From: Chitinophagales bacterium
GTDB lineage: Bacteria > Bacteroidota > Bacteroidia > Chitinophagales > JADJOU01
NCBI GenBank assembly: GCA_016787225.1
Contig: JAEUUY010000022.1
Coordinates: forward strand, 62,001-126,000
Direction: 5' to 3'
DNA length: 64,000 nt
The notes under the pieces were generated by a model, which saw nothing but the letters and a program-made list of their open reading frames with translations, ran no database searches and was not told where the DNA came from. Each line of letters opens with the position of its first letter. Positions within the stretch are counted from its first letter, which is position 1. This document shows positions 27,760-36,258 of this stretch, one piece after another. A program made the translations under genes and the position numbers.

Positions 27760-29455
27760 TAGATAGTAATTTTACAAACTCATTTTTCGCAAAAATTGCG
27801 GTTTCTTCGATATAGTTGGAATCGAAAGGAGACCTAAGCTCTGGAACTAATTTTGTTATATTTTTATAGTTGAGATTAGCTAAGTTTTTCGCTAATGTTT
27901 CCCATATTTCTATTCCGCGTTTCGGTTTTTCTTTGAAAATTTTGTAGATATTCAGTGCATTGATTATGGCCAAAGAATAATCAATGAGGTAAAAAGGACT
28001 GCCAAAATAATGGTCAGTTTCCATCCATTTATCACCATTGATAAAGTAGTCATTTTCCGAACTATCAAAGTAATTGCCGGTATATTTTTCTTGTAAATTT
28101 CTATAAACAGCTTGAATAGACTCCATAGATAGGTCATCTAATTTATAGATGGTTTCTTGAAATTCATCCCCCAATGCGCAGGTCATAGCTTGTATCAAGT
28201 GTCCTGAATAGTTGAGGATACAATACTTTTCGGCATCATTTCCAAAGTAAAGTTCCGCATCTTTTAAGCAGAGCATTTCCATTGAATGGGAAAAAATTTC
28301 AACAGTGTCAAGGGTTCCTTCAATGAAATATTTATTTGGATTATTAAAATAGGAAAGCACAAATTGTAAGGTATGCCCAAACTCATGTGTCAATACTCTA
28401 ACATCAGTATCATTATTCTGAAACTGCGAATAAATTAATGGTGTGTCAATTTCACTGACATAGGTAGCATAGCCCATATTAACTTTATTGGGTCTATCCA
28501 TATAGTCAATGCTATTCGCGTCGAGCATAGATTGGTATATTTGGAGCCAGTCTTGTGACAATCCTCCTAAAACTTGTTTAAGTTTATCGATCGTTACATC
28601 TTCTTTTTTTTCTTCCAACTGAGGAAACCCATCGTTAAAGAAATTGTTGTCATAATATGTTATGTTCTCAAGATGTAAATTTTTCTTCTTGAATGCGAAA
28701 ATTTGTTGATATACTTCTTTAAAATTTTCGACGACGGCATCTCTATATTTTTTCAAATCCTTGTAATCATAGCCTATACGATTCCATTTTATCAAAGAAA
28801 ATTCCACATACGAATCATAGCCCAATTCTTTAGCATAAGCATTTCTAATTTTAATAAGGTCGATGAGTTTTGTATAGAAGAAGACTTTATTTTTCGTATG
28901 ATACGTTGCTAAGGCATCAAATGCTTTTTTTCTCTTCTGTCTATCCGCATCTTTCACATAGTTATATAGCTTACTGACAGGTATTTCTCCGTCTTCCCAC
29001 TTTACTTTTGACTGAGATTTAAACTCCACGAGCTCTCTTTCTAGAGTACTTTCCTTTTGCATCAGCTCTCTAGCTTTCTCGTTTATTTCATATGAGGAAT
29101 TTTTAATATCGTAATATGAATTATCGCCAAATTCTGTCTTAATTTCATCCATAAATGGGCTATCGGAAATTATTTTTTTCAATTGACTATCGCGAACAAT
29201 AATTTCTGGATAAGTTTGAGTATAAAACTCATAGTTCGATTTTAACTCAGTCTGTGTGGTATCTCCAAAGAATCGAAATTGATTGAGTTGATATTGCAAT
29301 CCAAATTCATTCTTAATCTCTTGAAACTTCTTAAATTCAGCTTTAAATTCTTCAAACCTTTTAGCGTCTTTGATATTCTTAAGTTGATTATCCAAATTGT
29401 TAAGGACTTCGGTCTTGTCTAATTTTACTAATGCGATAGTATTTATATTTTGCAT
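27731..29455 (-). CDS. M3 family oligoendopeptidase
   Basis: This 574-aa zinc peptidase resembles PepF-type oligoendopeptidases: the zincin motif THEFGHTLQF lies near residue 356, with the third-ligand region VEIFSHSMEMLCLKDAELYF, and the C-terminal DHYFGSPFYLIDYSLA segment is typical. It degrades peptides in the cytoplasm; there is no signal peptide. An upstream in-frame ATG (29479) would add eight residues, but a TACATTTG -7 box covers 29484-29477, so the ATG at 29455 is preferred. The gene faces clpX tail to tail and is divergent from rbfA. Confidence 0.9.
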   Translation of the reverse strand: MQNINTIALVKLDKTEVLNNLDNQLKNIKDAKRFEEFKAEFKKFQEIKNEFGLQYQLNQFRFFGDTTQTELKSNYEFYTQTYPEIIVRDSQLKKIISDSPFMDEIKTEFGDNSYYDIKNSSYEINEKARELMQKESTLERELVEFKSQSKVKWEDGEIPVSKLYNYVKDADRQKRKKAFDALATYHTKNKVFFYTKLIDLIKIRNAYAKELGYDSYVEFSLIKWNRIGYDYKDLKKYRDAVVENFKEVYQQIFAFKKKNLHLENITYYDNNFFNDGFPQLEEKKEDVTIDKLKQVLGGLSQDWLQIYQSMLDANSIDYMDRPNKVNMGYATYVSEIDTPLIYSQFQNNDTDVRVLTHEFGHTLQFVLSYFNNPNKYFIEGTLDTVEIFSHSMEMLCLKDAELYFGNDAEKYCILNYSGHLIQAMTCALGDEFQETIYKLDDLSMESIQAVYRNLQEKYTGNYFDSSENDYFINGDKWMETDHYFGSPFYLIDYSLAIINALNIYKIFKEKPKRGIEIWETLAKNLANLNYKNITKLVPELRSPFDSNYIEETAIFAKNEFVKLLSSYQAAQPAS

Positions 29456-29476
29456 ATTTAACGAATTATATAAATA

Positions 29477-29511
29477 CAAATGTAGCCAAATAGCTAATTT
29501 TGAATGTCAAA
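29477..29511 (-). promoter_or_regulatory. Promoter of the M3 peptidase gene
   Basis: TTTG (29511-29508) and TACATTTG (29484-29477) on the minus strand are 23 bp apart. The -7 box overlaps the upstream candidate start codon, which decides the start in favour of 29455. Confidence 0.5.
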
Positions 29512-29523
29512 ATATACCAAAAA

Positions 29524-29886
29524 ATGGACTCCAGAAGACAGCAAAGAATTGCTCAATTATTACAAGAAGAATTTAGTAAAATGCTCATGAACGATATTAA
29601 GTCCTATCTAATGGGCACTTTTGCCACTTTGACCTTCGTCAATGTTTCTTCAGATTTAGGAATCGCGCGAATTAATATCAGTATTCTAGCCAGTGATAAA
29701 AAGCAGGAAATAATAAATAATCTCAATAACCATAAAGCAGAAATTAGAAAAATTCTAGGCAATAGAATGCGCAATGATTTGAGAGTGATACCGGATATTA
29801 TTTTCCATCTTGATGAACGACTGGATTATGTAGAGAAAATAGATGATTTATTTAAGAAGATAAAGGAAGAAGACGAGAAGATTTGA
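29524..29886 (+). CDS. rbfA: 30S ribosome-binding factor A
   Basis: The 120-aa KH-like protein helps late maturation of the 30S subunit. It reads MDSRRQQRIAQLLQEEFSKML, then FVNVSSDLGIARINISIL and LRVIPDIIFHLDERLDYVEKIDDLFKKI, the standard RbfA pattern including the strand ending in D-x-x-x-x-x-x-x-I-x-x-L. The ATG at 29524 gives the conserved N-terminus; an in-frame TTG at 29500 adds eight unrelated residues. It is divergent from the M3 peptidase gene, and a small unknown gene pair follows. Confidence 0.92.
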   Translation: MDSRRQQRIAQLLQEEFSKMLMNDIKSYLMGTFATLTFVNVSSDLGIARINISILASDKKQEIINNLNNHKAEIRKILGNRMRNDLRVIPDIIFHLDERLDYVEKIDDLFKKIKEEDEKI

Positions 29887-29921
29887 TAATTTACAAGTTT
29901 TTTTCTATTTTTGCATGTAAT

Positions 29922-30083
29922 ATGAAGAAGAAAAAAGTGACACTTGCCGATATTATTAAGAGATGGAAGCATGAACGCGAGAAGCATAATAAAGATTATG
30001 CAAGGCTAGTTGGGTCTGCTGAATACAAGATTGTCATCGAAAATCTGAAACAAGAAAAGACTACTAATGTACCAGTATTATGA
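29922..30083 (+). CDS. Small basic protein of unknown function, first gene of a two-gene unit
   Basis: The 53-aa lysine-rich protein reads MKKKKVTLADIIKRWKHERE and continues as one or two helices. It has no family I recognise. The ATG at 29922 is used because a ttttTGCATG context and a basic N-terminus begin there; an in-frame ATG at 29883 adds a hydrophobic tail that overlaps rbfA. It overlaps the next gene by 17 bp, as in toxin-antitoxin or chaperone-partner pairs, and it sits between two conserved genes, rbfA and ligA, where it looks like an accessory insertion. Confidence 0.55.
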   Translation: MKKKKVTLADIIKRWKHEREKHNKDYARLVGSAEYKIVIENLKQEKTTNVPVL

Positions 30084-30552
30084 AGTAGAGCATTTAACCT
30101 TTGTCTTCGTAACAAAAAATCAAGTTGAATATTCAATCTATTTCAAATCTTCTCCTTACTTTTTAGGAGATGAATCATTACCATATGCTTCATTTATTTA
30201 TGAATTTATAATCGAATCTAAGCATTTAGACGATAAAGTCCTAATTCCACTGGATAAAAGAACAGGGGAAACAATTGCATCAATATTAGCAAATTTCTAT
30301 TTAAAATTCGATCACTCAGTAACCATTTATATTTGTGATTCATCAGATAATCGACAGTTAGCCAGAAAATTAAAATTCGACCATTGGTTTATAGATTATA
30401 ATTCCGACAAAAGTCTAGTAAAAATTTCTGAAGAATTGATAGATAGTGATGGTGTTTCCTATCCGGTGTCTCTGATTGTGAAGTATAATAATCCATATTT
30501 TCTTGACATAGTTGATCGATTTCGTAACTTAAAGGAAGATTACACAAAATAA
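30067..30552 (+). CDS. Unknown protein (possibly DUF6169-like), partner of the small gene upstream
   Basis: The 161-aa acidic protein reads as an alpha/beta domain: YYEVEHLTFVFVTKNQVEYSI, then FIYEFIIESK, DKRTGETIASILANFYLKF, VTIYICDSSDNRQLARKLKF, and ISEELIDSDGVSYPVSLIVKY. This layout resembles a Bacteroidota-restricted family I remember as DUF6169, but I am not certain. A central CDSSDNRQLARKLKF segment and its strong conservation style suggest a defined fold. It overlaps the small basic protein gene by 17 bp and ends 1 bp before ligA. Function unknown; a toxin or regulator role is only inferred from gene pairing. Confidence 0.6.
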   Translation: MYQYYEVEHLTFVFVTKNQVEYSIYFKSSPYFLGDESLPYASFIYEFIIESKHLDDKVLIPLDKRTGETIASILANFYLKFDHSVTIYICDSSDNRQLARKLKFDHWFIDYNSDKSLVKISEELIDSDGVSYPVSLIVKYNNPYFLDIVDRFRNLKEDYTK

Positions 30553-30553
30553 T

Positions 30554-32614
30554 ATGTTGTTAGTTGATATTTTAAATTTTTTGAATTTAGAAATTAGTTC
30601 AACAAACTACACTAATTTCTGTAAAGCGCTCGAATATCTCAATCACAAATACTATATCGATGCCGAGCAAGTTATATCAGACTATGACTATGATATTTTG
30701 TTTAAGAAAATTGAAAAATTTGAAGAAGAACATCCTGAAATAGATAGCAAAAACTCTCCGACAAAACAGGTAGCCAAAGGTGCTCAAGCTAGTTTTGAAA
30801 CGGTGGCACACTCAGTGCCTATGCTTTCTTTGTCTAATTCATACGATGCGGAAGACTTGAAAGATTTTGATGATTCCATTAAGAAAGAATTAGGCAAAGC
30901 TAGTTATGAATACTATGTAGAACCTAAATTTGATGGTAGTAGTATTGCACTTTTGTATCAAAACAACAAACTAGTAAGGGCTGCTACTAGAGGAGATGGT
31001 ACCCGAGGCGAAGATATTACTGCAAATGCTCGTATGGTCAAACATATTTTGCAAGTGGTAGATTTTAAAAAATTGGGATATGATACAGTGGAGCTAAGAG
31101 GTGAGGTCGTTATCAACAAATCTGTTTTTGAGAAAATGAATGAAGCGAGAGAGGCACAAGGGCTCGCTACATTTCAAAATACAAGGAATACAGCTAGTGG
31201 CTCACTGCGAATGAAAGACAATGCTGAGGTTAAGAATAGGAATTTAGAAGCGTTTATTTATAATGTAGGTTTTGTGAGTCCCGAAGCTGGCAATGGAAGT
31301 TTAGAGCAGTCACAAGCTTTGAACATCGAACAATTGAGCAAGCTGGGATTTCAGTCTGCCCAGGGTCTCGGCAAATCATGCAAGACTATAGAGGAAGTTA
31401 TTTCCTTCTGTAATGAGTGGGAAGAAAAAAGAGCTCATTTTGACTATGACATCGATGGCATGGTCATTAAACTCAATTCTATTTCACAACAAATGAATTT
31501 AGGATCGACATCACACCACCCGAAATGGGCGATTGCCTATAAATTTAAGGCTATAGAAAAACCAACCAAACTTCTTAATATTGAATATCAAGTGGGGCGC
31601 ACGGGGATTGTGACTCCTGTCGCCAAGGTAGAACCAGTAAGTGTCGGGGGAGTGACTGTGAGAAGTATTTCTCTGCACAATGAGGATAATATCCGATCCA
31701 AGGATATCCGAATAGGGGATATTGTCTATATCGAACGAGCAGGAGATGTTATACCACAAATAACACGCGTTGCGGTTGTTGTAGAGACGCATTGCAATGC
31801 GTCTCTACAACGACCCGATTTTGAATATATCAAAACCTGCCCCTCTTGTTCATCTGAATTGATACGGAGAGATGGAGAGGCGGCGTGGAGGTGCATCAAT
31901 ACGGCTCATTGCCCCGCTCAGAATCTTGAAAAAATTATCTATTTTGCATCGAAGGATGCTATGAATATTAATGGATTGGGCAAGGATATTATCAAGCGAT
32001 TTATGGACCAAGGTTTTATAAAAGACATCCCTTCTATTTATGAATTGAATTATGAAGAAATAGTAAAACTGGATGGTTGGAAGGAAAAGTCGGTGGATAA
32101 TTTGAAGCAAGGAATCGAAGAGTCGAAGTCTAATGAAATGTATCGACTCCTAATAGCCATGGGTATAGACGGCGTAGGAAATACGATGGCAAAATCACTG
32201 GCGAAGAAGGTGAGTTATCTGTTCGACTTTCAAAACTATACCATCGAACAGTGGGTGGCGATAGATGATGTTGGCCCCAAGTTAGCACAATCACTTTATG
32301 ATTTTTTTCACAATGAAAATAATTTAGCCCTATTACACAAACTGGAGTTATTGGGAGTCAATCTCAAGGGATCTGAAATCAATACTTCAGGAGCACTTTA
32401 CGGCAAACAAATTGTATTCACTGGATTTCGAAATCCAGAATTGGAAAAAAAGATAGAAGCACTAGGAGGTGAGGTAGGCAATAGCCTGTCAAAGAAAACT
32501 TCTATCCTCGTCATGAAAGAAAAAGGAAGCGGAAGCTCGAAGGAAAAGAAGGCTTTGGACTATGGAGTAGAGGTGATGACGGTGGAGGAGTTTGAAAACT
32601 TTCTCAAGGTATAA
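30554..32614 (+). CDS. ligA: NAD-dependent DNA ligase LigA
   Basis: The 686-aa ligase seals nicks during replication and repair. Domains: Ia NMN-binding (DAEQVISDYDYDILF), adenylation with K125 in EPKFDG, RGDGTRGEDIT, ELRGEV, DGMVIKLN, then the OB fold (YQVGRTGIVTPVAKVEPV, ISLHNEDNI, IERAGDVIPQI), a Cys4 zinc finger (CPSC...CINTAHC), HhH repeats and a C-terminal BRCT domain (GKQIVFTGFRNPELEKKIEALGG). A perfect 34-bp palindrome is read through between the OB fold and the zinc finger (codons 409-420), apparently replacing a variable linker. It starts 1 bp after the unknown gene pair. Confidence 0.96.
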   Translation: MLLVDILNFLNLEISSTNYTNFCKALEYLNHKYYIDAEQVISDYDYDILFKKIEKFEEEHPEIDSKNSPTKQVAKGAQASFETVAHSVPMLSLSNSYDAEDLKDFDDSIKKELGKASYEYYVEPKFDGSSIALLYQNNKLVRAATRGDGTRGEDITANARMVKHILQVVDFKKLGYDTVELRGEVVINKSVFEKMNEAREAQGLATFQNTRNTASGSLRMKDNAEVKNRNLEAFIYNVGFVSPEAGNGSLEQSQALNIEQLSKLGFQSAQGLGKSCKTIEEVISFCNEWEEKRAHFDYDIDGMVIKLNSISQQMNLGSTSHHPKWAIAYKFKAIEKPTKLLNIEYQVGRTGIVTPVAKVEPVSVGGVTVRSISLHNEDNIRSKDIRIGDIVYIERAGDVIPQITRVAVVVETHCNASLQRPDFEYIKTCPSCSSELIRRDGEAAWRCINTAHCPAQNLEKIIYFASKDAMNINGLGKDIIKRFMDQGFIKDIPSIYELNYEEIVKLDGWKEKSVDNLKQGIEESKSNEMYRLLIAMGIDGVGNTMAKSLAKKVSYLFDFQNYTIEQWVAIDDVGPKLAQSLYDFFHNENNLALLHKLELLGVNLKGSEINTSGALYGKQIVFTGFRNPELEKKIEALGGEVGNSLSKKTSILVMKEKGSGSSKEKKALDYGVEVMTVEEFENFLKV
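31778..31811. repeat. Perfect 34-bp palindrome inside ligA
   Basis: The 17-nt arm GTTGTAGAGACGCATTG is followed directly by its exact reverse complement. It is translated in frame as VVETHCNASLQ with flanking residues. The AGAGACG core also occurs in the hairpin after tRNA-Leu. Confidence 0.85.
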
Positions 32615-32742
32615 AGTTGCTCCTTTTTCCACAAAAAATCCATTTTTCCACACTGCAACATTTTTTAATCAAACTACTACTTTTTTGTTAAACAAATGTA
32701 CTAATATTGACGTCATAATCTTGAACCTTAAAACTACAGATT

Positions 32743-32862
32743 ATGAAAAAGGAAATTTCAAAATTTAGAGTTGTATCCAAAACAGATACAAGTGTTAAAC
32801 CTGGACCAGATTCAGGAATCGGTGCAGGGACGGGCTCAAATAAACCCAAACCACAAAGCTAA
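32743..32862 (+). CDS. Small 39-aa Gly/Pro/Ser-rich ORF, unknown
   Basis: The ORF begins MKKEISKFRVVSKTDTSVKP and ends in a glycine/asparagine/proline-rich tail (GTGSNKPKPQS). It lies in the 291-bp gap between ligA and the DoxX gene. A TTTTTTG and a TAATATTG upstream resemble Bacteroidota -33/-7 elements about 17-18 bp apart, so transcription is plausible. The basic leader followed by a flexible tail resembles short precursor peptides, but there is no cysteine and no modification enzyme is next to it. No family recognised. Confidence 0.4.
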   Translation: MKKEISKFRVVSKTDTSVKPGPDSGIGAGTGSNKPKPQS

Positions 32863-32905
32863 ATCTAGCTTTTATGAAAATTAATGCTGTGCAGTTACCT
32901 GCATA

Positions 32906-33277
32906 CTAGTCTTCTTCATCCATACTATTGGCTATAAAAATAGCTGCAAAAGCCATAGCAATATCTTTGAGCATAAGAGGCAGTGCCATTGGGTTCGTAT
33001 TCATTGAAGGCATATGAACCAGTATGACAAATAAGAAAAACATTACTGCCAGTAAATATCCTGCAATTTTTTGATATTTGTGATTAATCAAAACGGCCAC
33101 GCCATAGGCTATCAATGCGCCTCCAGTAATATAAACCCATACGATAGGAGACATTGGAAGCCAACTCGGCACCATCGTAGTCATGCCTTGACCATATCTG
33201 AAGTGCAGAATCCCAAATGTAATCATAACAGCCGCGAATACATACTTGGCTATGCGAGAGGTAACAAAAGTGCTCAT
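32906..33277 (-). CDS. DoxX-like small membrane protein
   Basis: The 123-aa protein has four predicted transmembrane helices (about 8-24, 45-65, 72-90, 98-117) and the DoxX/DoxD-like pattern FGILHFRYGQGMTTMVPSWLP, then ITGGALIAYGVAVLI. DoxX proteins are small inner-membrane proteins with mostly unclear roles, some linked to redox or quinone functions. It is a single gene, convergent with the 39-aa ORF and divergent from asd; a TATATTTG box on its strand lies at 33309-33302. Confidence 0.8.
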   Translation of the reverse strand: MSTFVTSRIAKYVFAAVMITFGILHFRYGQGMTTMVPSWLPMSPIVWVYITGGALIAYGVAVLINHKYQKIAGYLLAVMFFLFVILVHMPSMNTNPMALPLMLKDIAMAFAAIFIANSMDEED

Positions 33278-33380
33278 ATATTATTGGGTTTTGGTTATGT
33301 ACAAATATAATACAATCGGCAAGACTTTTTTAATTTATATAAATTTGTACTTGTTTTTCATAATTTAATAGTATAAAAGT

Positions 33381-34370
33381 ATGCGTATTGCGGTCGTAGG
33401 TGCCACAGGTTTAGTAGGACAAAAAATGCTTCAGGTGTTAGCAGAAAGAAATTTTCCTGTTACAGAATTGATACCAGTAGCCTCTGAGAGAAGTGTAGGT
33501 AAGGAAATTGAGTACCAATCCAAGAAATACAAAATAGTTTCCATGCAGGATGCTATTGCCATGAAACCGAAAATCGCCTTGTTTTCTGCAGGTGGATCTA
33601 CTTCCTTAGAGTGGGCACCTAAGTTTGCCGAAGTAGGTACGACAGTGATAGATAACAGTTCGGCTTGGCGCATGCACCCAGATAAAAAATTAGTCGTTCC
33701 AGAGGTTAATGCAGAAGTTTTGACCAAAGAAGATAAAATTGTAGCGAATCCGAATTGCTCCACCATACAGCTGGTGGTAGCCCTTAAACCCCTAAATGAT
33801 ATAAATCCCATGAGGAGAGTGGTAGTGAGTACCTATCAATCTGTTACGGGTACAGGAGTTAAAGCCGTCGCTCAAATGCAAAACGAGCGCAAAGGAGTTC
33901 AAGGCGATATGGCATACAAATATCAGATAGATATGAATTTGATTCCTCAAATCGATGTATTTCTGGAGAATGGATATACTAAAGAGGAACAGAAAATAAT
34001 GGATGAGACAAAAAAAATTATGGGATTGCCTGATCTAAAAATAACAACTACAACTGTCAGAGTGCCAGTTATGGGCGGACATAGCGAGTCTGTCAATGTA
34101 CAATTTAAAAATCCTATTGACCTAGCACAAGTGGCAACATCGTTGGTTAATTTTAATGGAATAAAGCTTTTAGACAATCCCAGTGAGGCGCAATATCCTA
34201 TGCCTATTACTGCCCACGATAATGATTATGTATGGGTAGGTAGAATCCGTAAAGATGATAGTGCAGATAATGCTATCAATCTATGGATTGTTTCAGATAA
34301 CTTGCGAAAAGGAGCCGCTACCAATGCTGTGCAGATTGCAGAGTATCTCGTATCAAATGAATTAGTTTAA
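33381..34370 (+). CDS. asd: Aspartate-semialdehyde dehydrogenase
   Basis: The 329-aa enzyme converts aspartyl phosphate to aspartate semialdehyde with NADPH, feeding lysine/diaminopimelate, threonine and methionine synthesis. Seen: the Rossmann motif VVGATGLVGQKMLQVL, the active-site Cys126 in VANPNCSTIQ, the GTGVKAVAQM region, and the histidine in VMGGHSESV that acts as the acid/base. Length is normal. A TAAATTTG box at 33340 lies 33 bp before the ATG. The stop codon is immediately followed by a degenerate AAAGYGA heptamer array and a hairpin. Confidence 0.96.
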   Translation: MRIAVVGATGLVGQKMLQVLAERNFPVTELIPVASERSVGKEIEYQSKKYKIVSMQDAIAMKPKIALFSAGGSTSLEWAPKFAEVGTTVIDNSSAWRMHPDKKLVVPEVNAEVLTKEDKIVANPNCSTIQLVVALKPLNDINPMRRVVVSTYQSVTGTGVKAVAQMQNERKGVQGDMAYKYQIDMNLIPQIDVFLENGYTKEEQKIMDETKKIMGLPDLKITTTTVRVPVMGGHSESVNVQFKNPIDLAQVATSLVNFNGIKLLDNPSEAQYPMPITAHDNDYVWVGRIRKDDSADNAINLWIVSDNLRKGAATNAVQIAEYLVSNELV

Positions 34371-34410
34371 AGTGTAAAGTTGAAAGCGAAAAGTTAAAAG
34401 AAAAGTTGAA
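34369..34410. repeat. Degenerate heptamer array beginning in the asd stop codon
   Basis: Consecutive 7-bp units AAAGTGT, AAAGTTG, AAAGCGA, AAAGTTA, AAAGAAA, AGTTGAA start with the last two bases of the TAA. The same AAAGTGA-type unit occurs inside the DUF4159 signal-peptide region at 60.3 kb. Confidence 0.75.
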
Positions 34411-34443
34411 AGGAAATATTAAAACTTTTCACTTTCAACTTTT
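34401..34443 (+). terminator. Hairpin after asd
   Basis: AAAAGTTGAAAG (34401-34412) is exactly reverse complementary to CTTTCAACTTTT (34432-34443), a 12-bp stem with a 19-nt loop. It partly reuses the heptamer array and probably terminates asd. Confidence 0.6.
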
Positions 34444-34487
34444 AGCTGATTCCTATATTATCTTATTGTAAAATCTAGCTTAAATGA

Positions 34488-34519
34488 TTGTAAAAACCGA
34501 CAATCTTCATCTACCTTTG
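34488..34519 (+). promoter_or_regulatory. Promoter of the two-component operon
   Basis: TTG (34488-34490) and TACCTTTG (34512-34519) are 21 bp apart; the response regulator ATG follows 16 bp later. Confidence 0.5.
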
Positions 34520-34535
34520 TGGTAAAATTGAAAAG

Positions 34536-35225
34536 ATGGAACTAGAAGGCGCAAAAATCTTATTGGTAGATGATGAGGAAGATATTCTGGAATTTCTAGA
34601 ACATGTATTGAGCAAAGCAGGTGCGAAAGTCATAATTGGAGTCAACGGACAAGATGCTATCACCTTAGCTCAAAAGCATACTCCCGATATTATTATTTTA
34701 GATAAGATGATGCCTGTCATGGATGGAGTAACTGCCTGTCGGGAATTGCGAAAAATAGATACACTCAAAAAAACCAAAATTGTGATGCTTTCTGCTATTT
34801 CAGATACAGAAAGTCAAATAGAAGGATTAGAGTTGGGAGCAGATGATTATTTAGTCAAACCTATAAAGTCCAATTTATTGATTTCCAAAATTAAATCACA
34901 ATTACGCCAATTTAAAAGTCTGAAGCAGGACAAGCCAGAAGTCATTGAGTATAAACATATCAAAATAGATAGATCCAGATTCATAGTTCATATTTCTGGA
35001 AATGATATTACGCTGCCTAAAAAGGAATTTGAACTTCTATACTTACTTATGTCTCAGCCAGACCATGTATTTCGAAGAGAGGAAATTCTGGAAACCGTTT
35101 GGGGGAAAGATGTCTATATTGGAGATAGAACCATCGATGTACATATTCGAAAAATACGCGAAAAAATAGGCGATGATTATTTTAAGACCATAAAAGGAAT
35201 CGGCTATAAATTTGTAGCGTTTTGA
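34536..35225 (+). CDS. OmpR/PhoB-family response regulator
   Basis: The 229-aa protein has a receiver domain (ILLVDDEEDILEF acidic pocket, phospho-acceptor Asp56 in IIILDKMMPVMDG, LVKPI with the conserved Lys) and a C-terminal winged-helix DNA-binding domain (LPKKEFELLYLLMSQP, VFRREEILETVWG, RTIDVHIRKIREKIGDD, TIKGIGYKF). It would be phosphorylated by the kinase encoded immediately downstream, whose TTG start overlaps this stop (TTGA). The pair resembles PhoB/PhoR; the signal is unknown. Confidence 0.93.
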   Translation: MELEGAKILLVDDEEDILEFLEHVLSKAGAKVIIGVNGQDAITLAQKHTPDIIILDKMMPVMDGVTACRELRKIDTLKKTKIVMLSAISDTESQIEGLELGADDYLVKPIKSNLLISKIKSQLRQFKSLKQDKPEVIEYKHIKIDRSRFIVHISGNDITLPKKEFELLYLLMSQPDHVFRREEILETVWGKDVYIGDRTIDVHIRKIREKIGDDYFKTIKGIGYKFVAF

Positions 35226-36253
35226 ATGGACTCACTCAAGGAAAAATAGCTCTTATTATAGCACTGACAGTATTATTTAGTCAGTGGGTGGGCATGGTTT
35301 ACATCTACTATGCTATCGGTGCATTTCAAAAGTATCTATTTATACTTCCATTATTGGCTTCTTTGTTAGTTTATTTTTTAATTCTAGCTCTCATTGAGTA
35401 TTTCATTCTACGAAAAGTCAAAATTCTTTATAGAACTATTGGAGGTATAGGTAGGAAAATAGATAAACCTTCGCTCAAGGACCCTGAGTTGTTTGAAAAT
35501 TTAAGAACCCAAGTGGAAATTTTTCAAAAAGAAAAAACGACGGAAATAGAAGTCCTCAAAGAAAATGAAAAATTTAGACGTGAGTTTATAGGCAATGTTT
35601 CGCATGAACTGAAAACACCTCTAACTTCTATTCAGGGATTTGTAGAGATTCTGCTCGAGGAGGCCCAGTCTGGGAAACCTGCCGAAGTGAAGTACCTTCA
35701 GAAAATAGCGAATAATTCAGACCGATTGATAGATATCGTGCAAGATCTGACTATGATCTCTCAAGCAGAATCGAATGAGCTAATATTGAATTTAGAAAAA
35801 TTCCATATATATGAATTAGTGCTTACTGTTATGGATTCTTTAGAAGAAATGGCTAAAGAAAAACGCACGATTATAGAAGTAAAGGATCTCAATCATATCT
35901 CTTATCAAGTATACGCGGATAAACAAAAAATATATCAGGTACTCTATAATTTGATAGAGAATGCTATCTTTTATTGTCCACCGCAGTCTAAAATTGCTAT
36001 TCGTTTTTTTGATTTAGAGAGCAATATCATGGTAGAAGTAGCTGATAATGGGGAAGGCATTACATTAGAGCACCTTCCGAGAATTTTTGAGCGATTTTAC
36101 CGAGTAGATCCAAATCGCAGCCGTGCCAAAGGTGGTTCTGGTCTAGGACTCAGTATCGTCAAAAAAATCATCGAAGCCCATGGCTATACCATACAGGTAG
36201 ATAGTCAGGTGAATAAAGGTACTCGATTCCGATTTGGATTGAAAAAGGGTTAG
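35222..36253 (+). CDS. PhoR-like membrane sensor histidine kinase
   Basis: The 343-aa protein has two membrane helices (about 8-32 and 39-62) with almost no periplasmic loop, then a coiled linker and the kinase core: H-box GNVSHELKTPLTSIQGF with His128, N-box LYNLIENAIFYC, DNGEGITLEHLPRIFERFYRVD and the G2 box GGSGLGLSIVKKII. The lack of an outer domain suggests membrane-internal or cytoplasmic sensing, or partner-driven input. The start is TTG, overlapping the response regulator stop by four bases, so the two are translationally coupled. Confidence 0.92.
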   Translation: MNGLTQGKIALIIALTVLFSQWVGMVYIYYAIGAFQKYLFILPLLASLLVYFLILALIEYFILRKVKILYRTIGGIGRKIDKPSLKDPELFENLRTQVEIFQKEKTTEIEVLKENEKFRREFIGNVSHELKTPLTSIQGFVEILLEEAQSGKPAEVKYLQKIANNSDRLIDIVQDLTMISQAESNELILNLEKFHIYELVLTVMDSLEEMAKEKRTIIEVKDLNHISYQVYADKQKIYQVLYNLIENAIFYCPPQSKIAIRFFDLESNIMVEVADNGEGITLEHLPRIFERFYRVDPNRSRAKGGSGLGLSIVKKIIEAHGYTIQVDSQVNKGTRFRFGLKKG

Positions 36254-36258
36254 AGATT

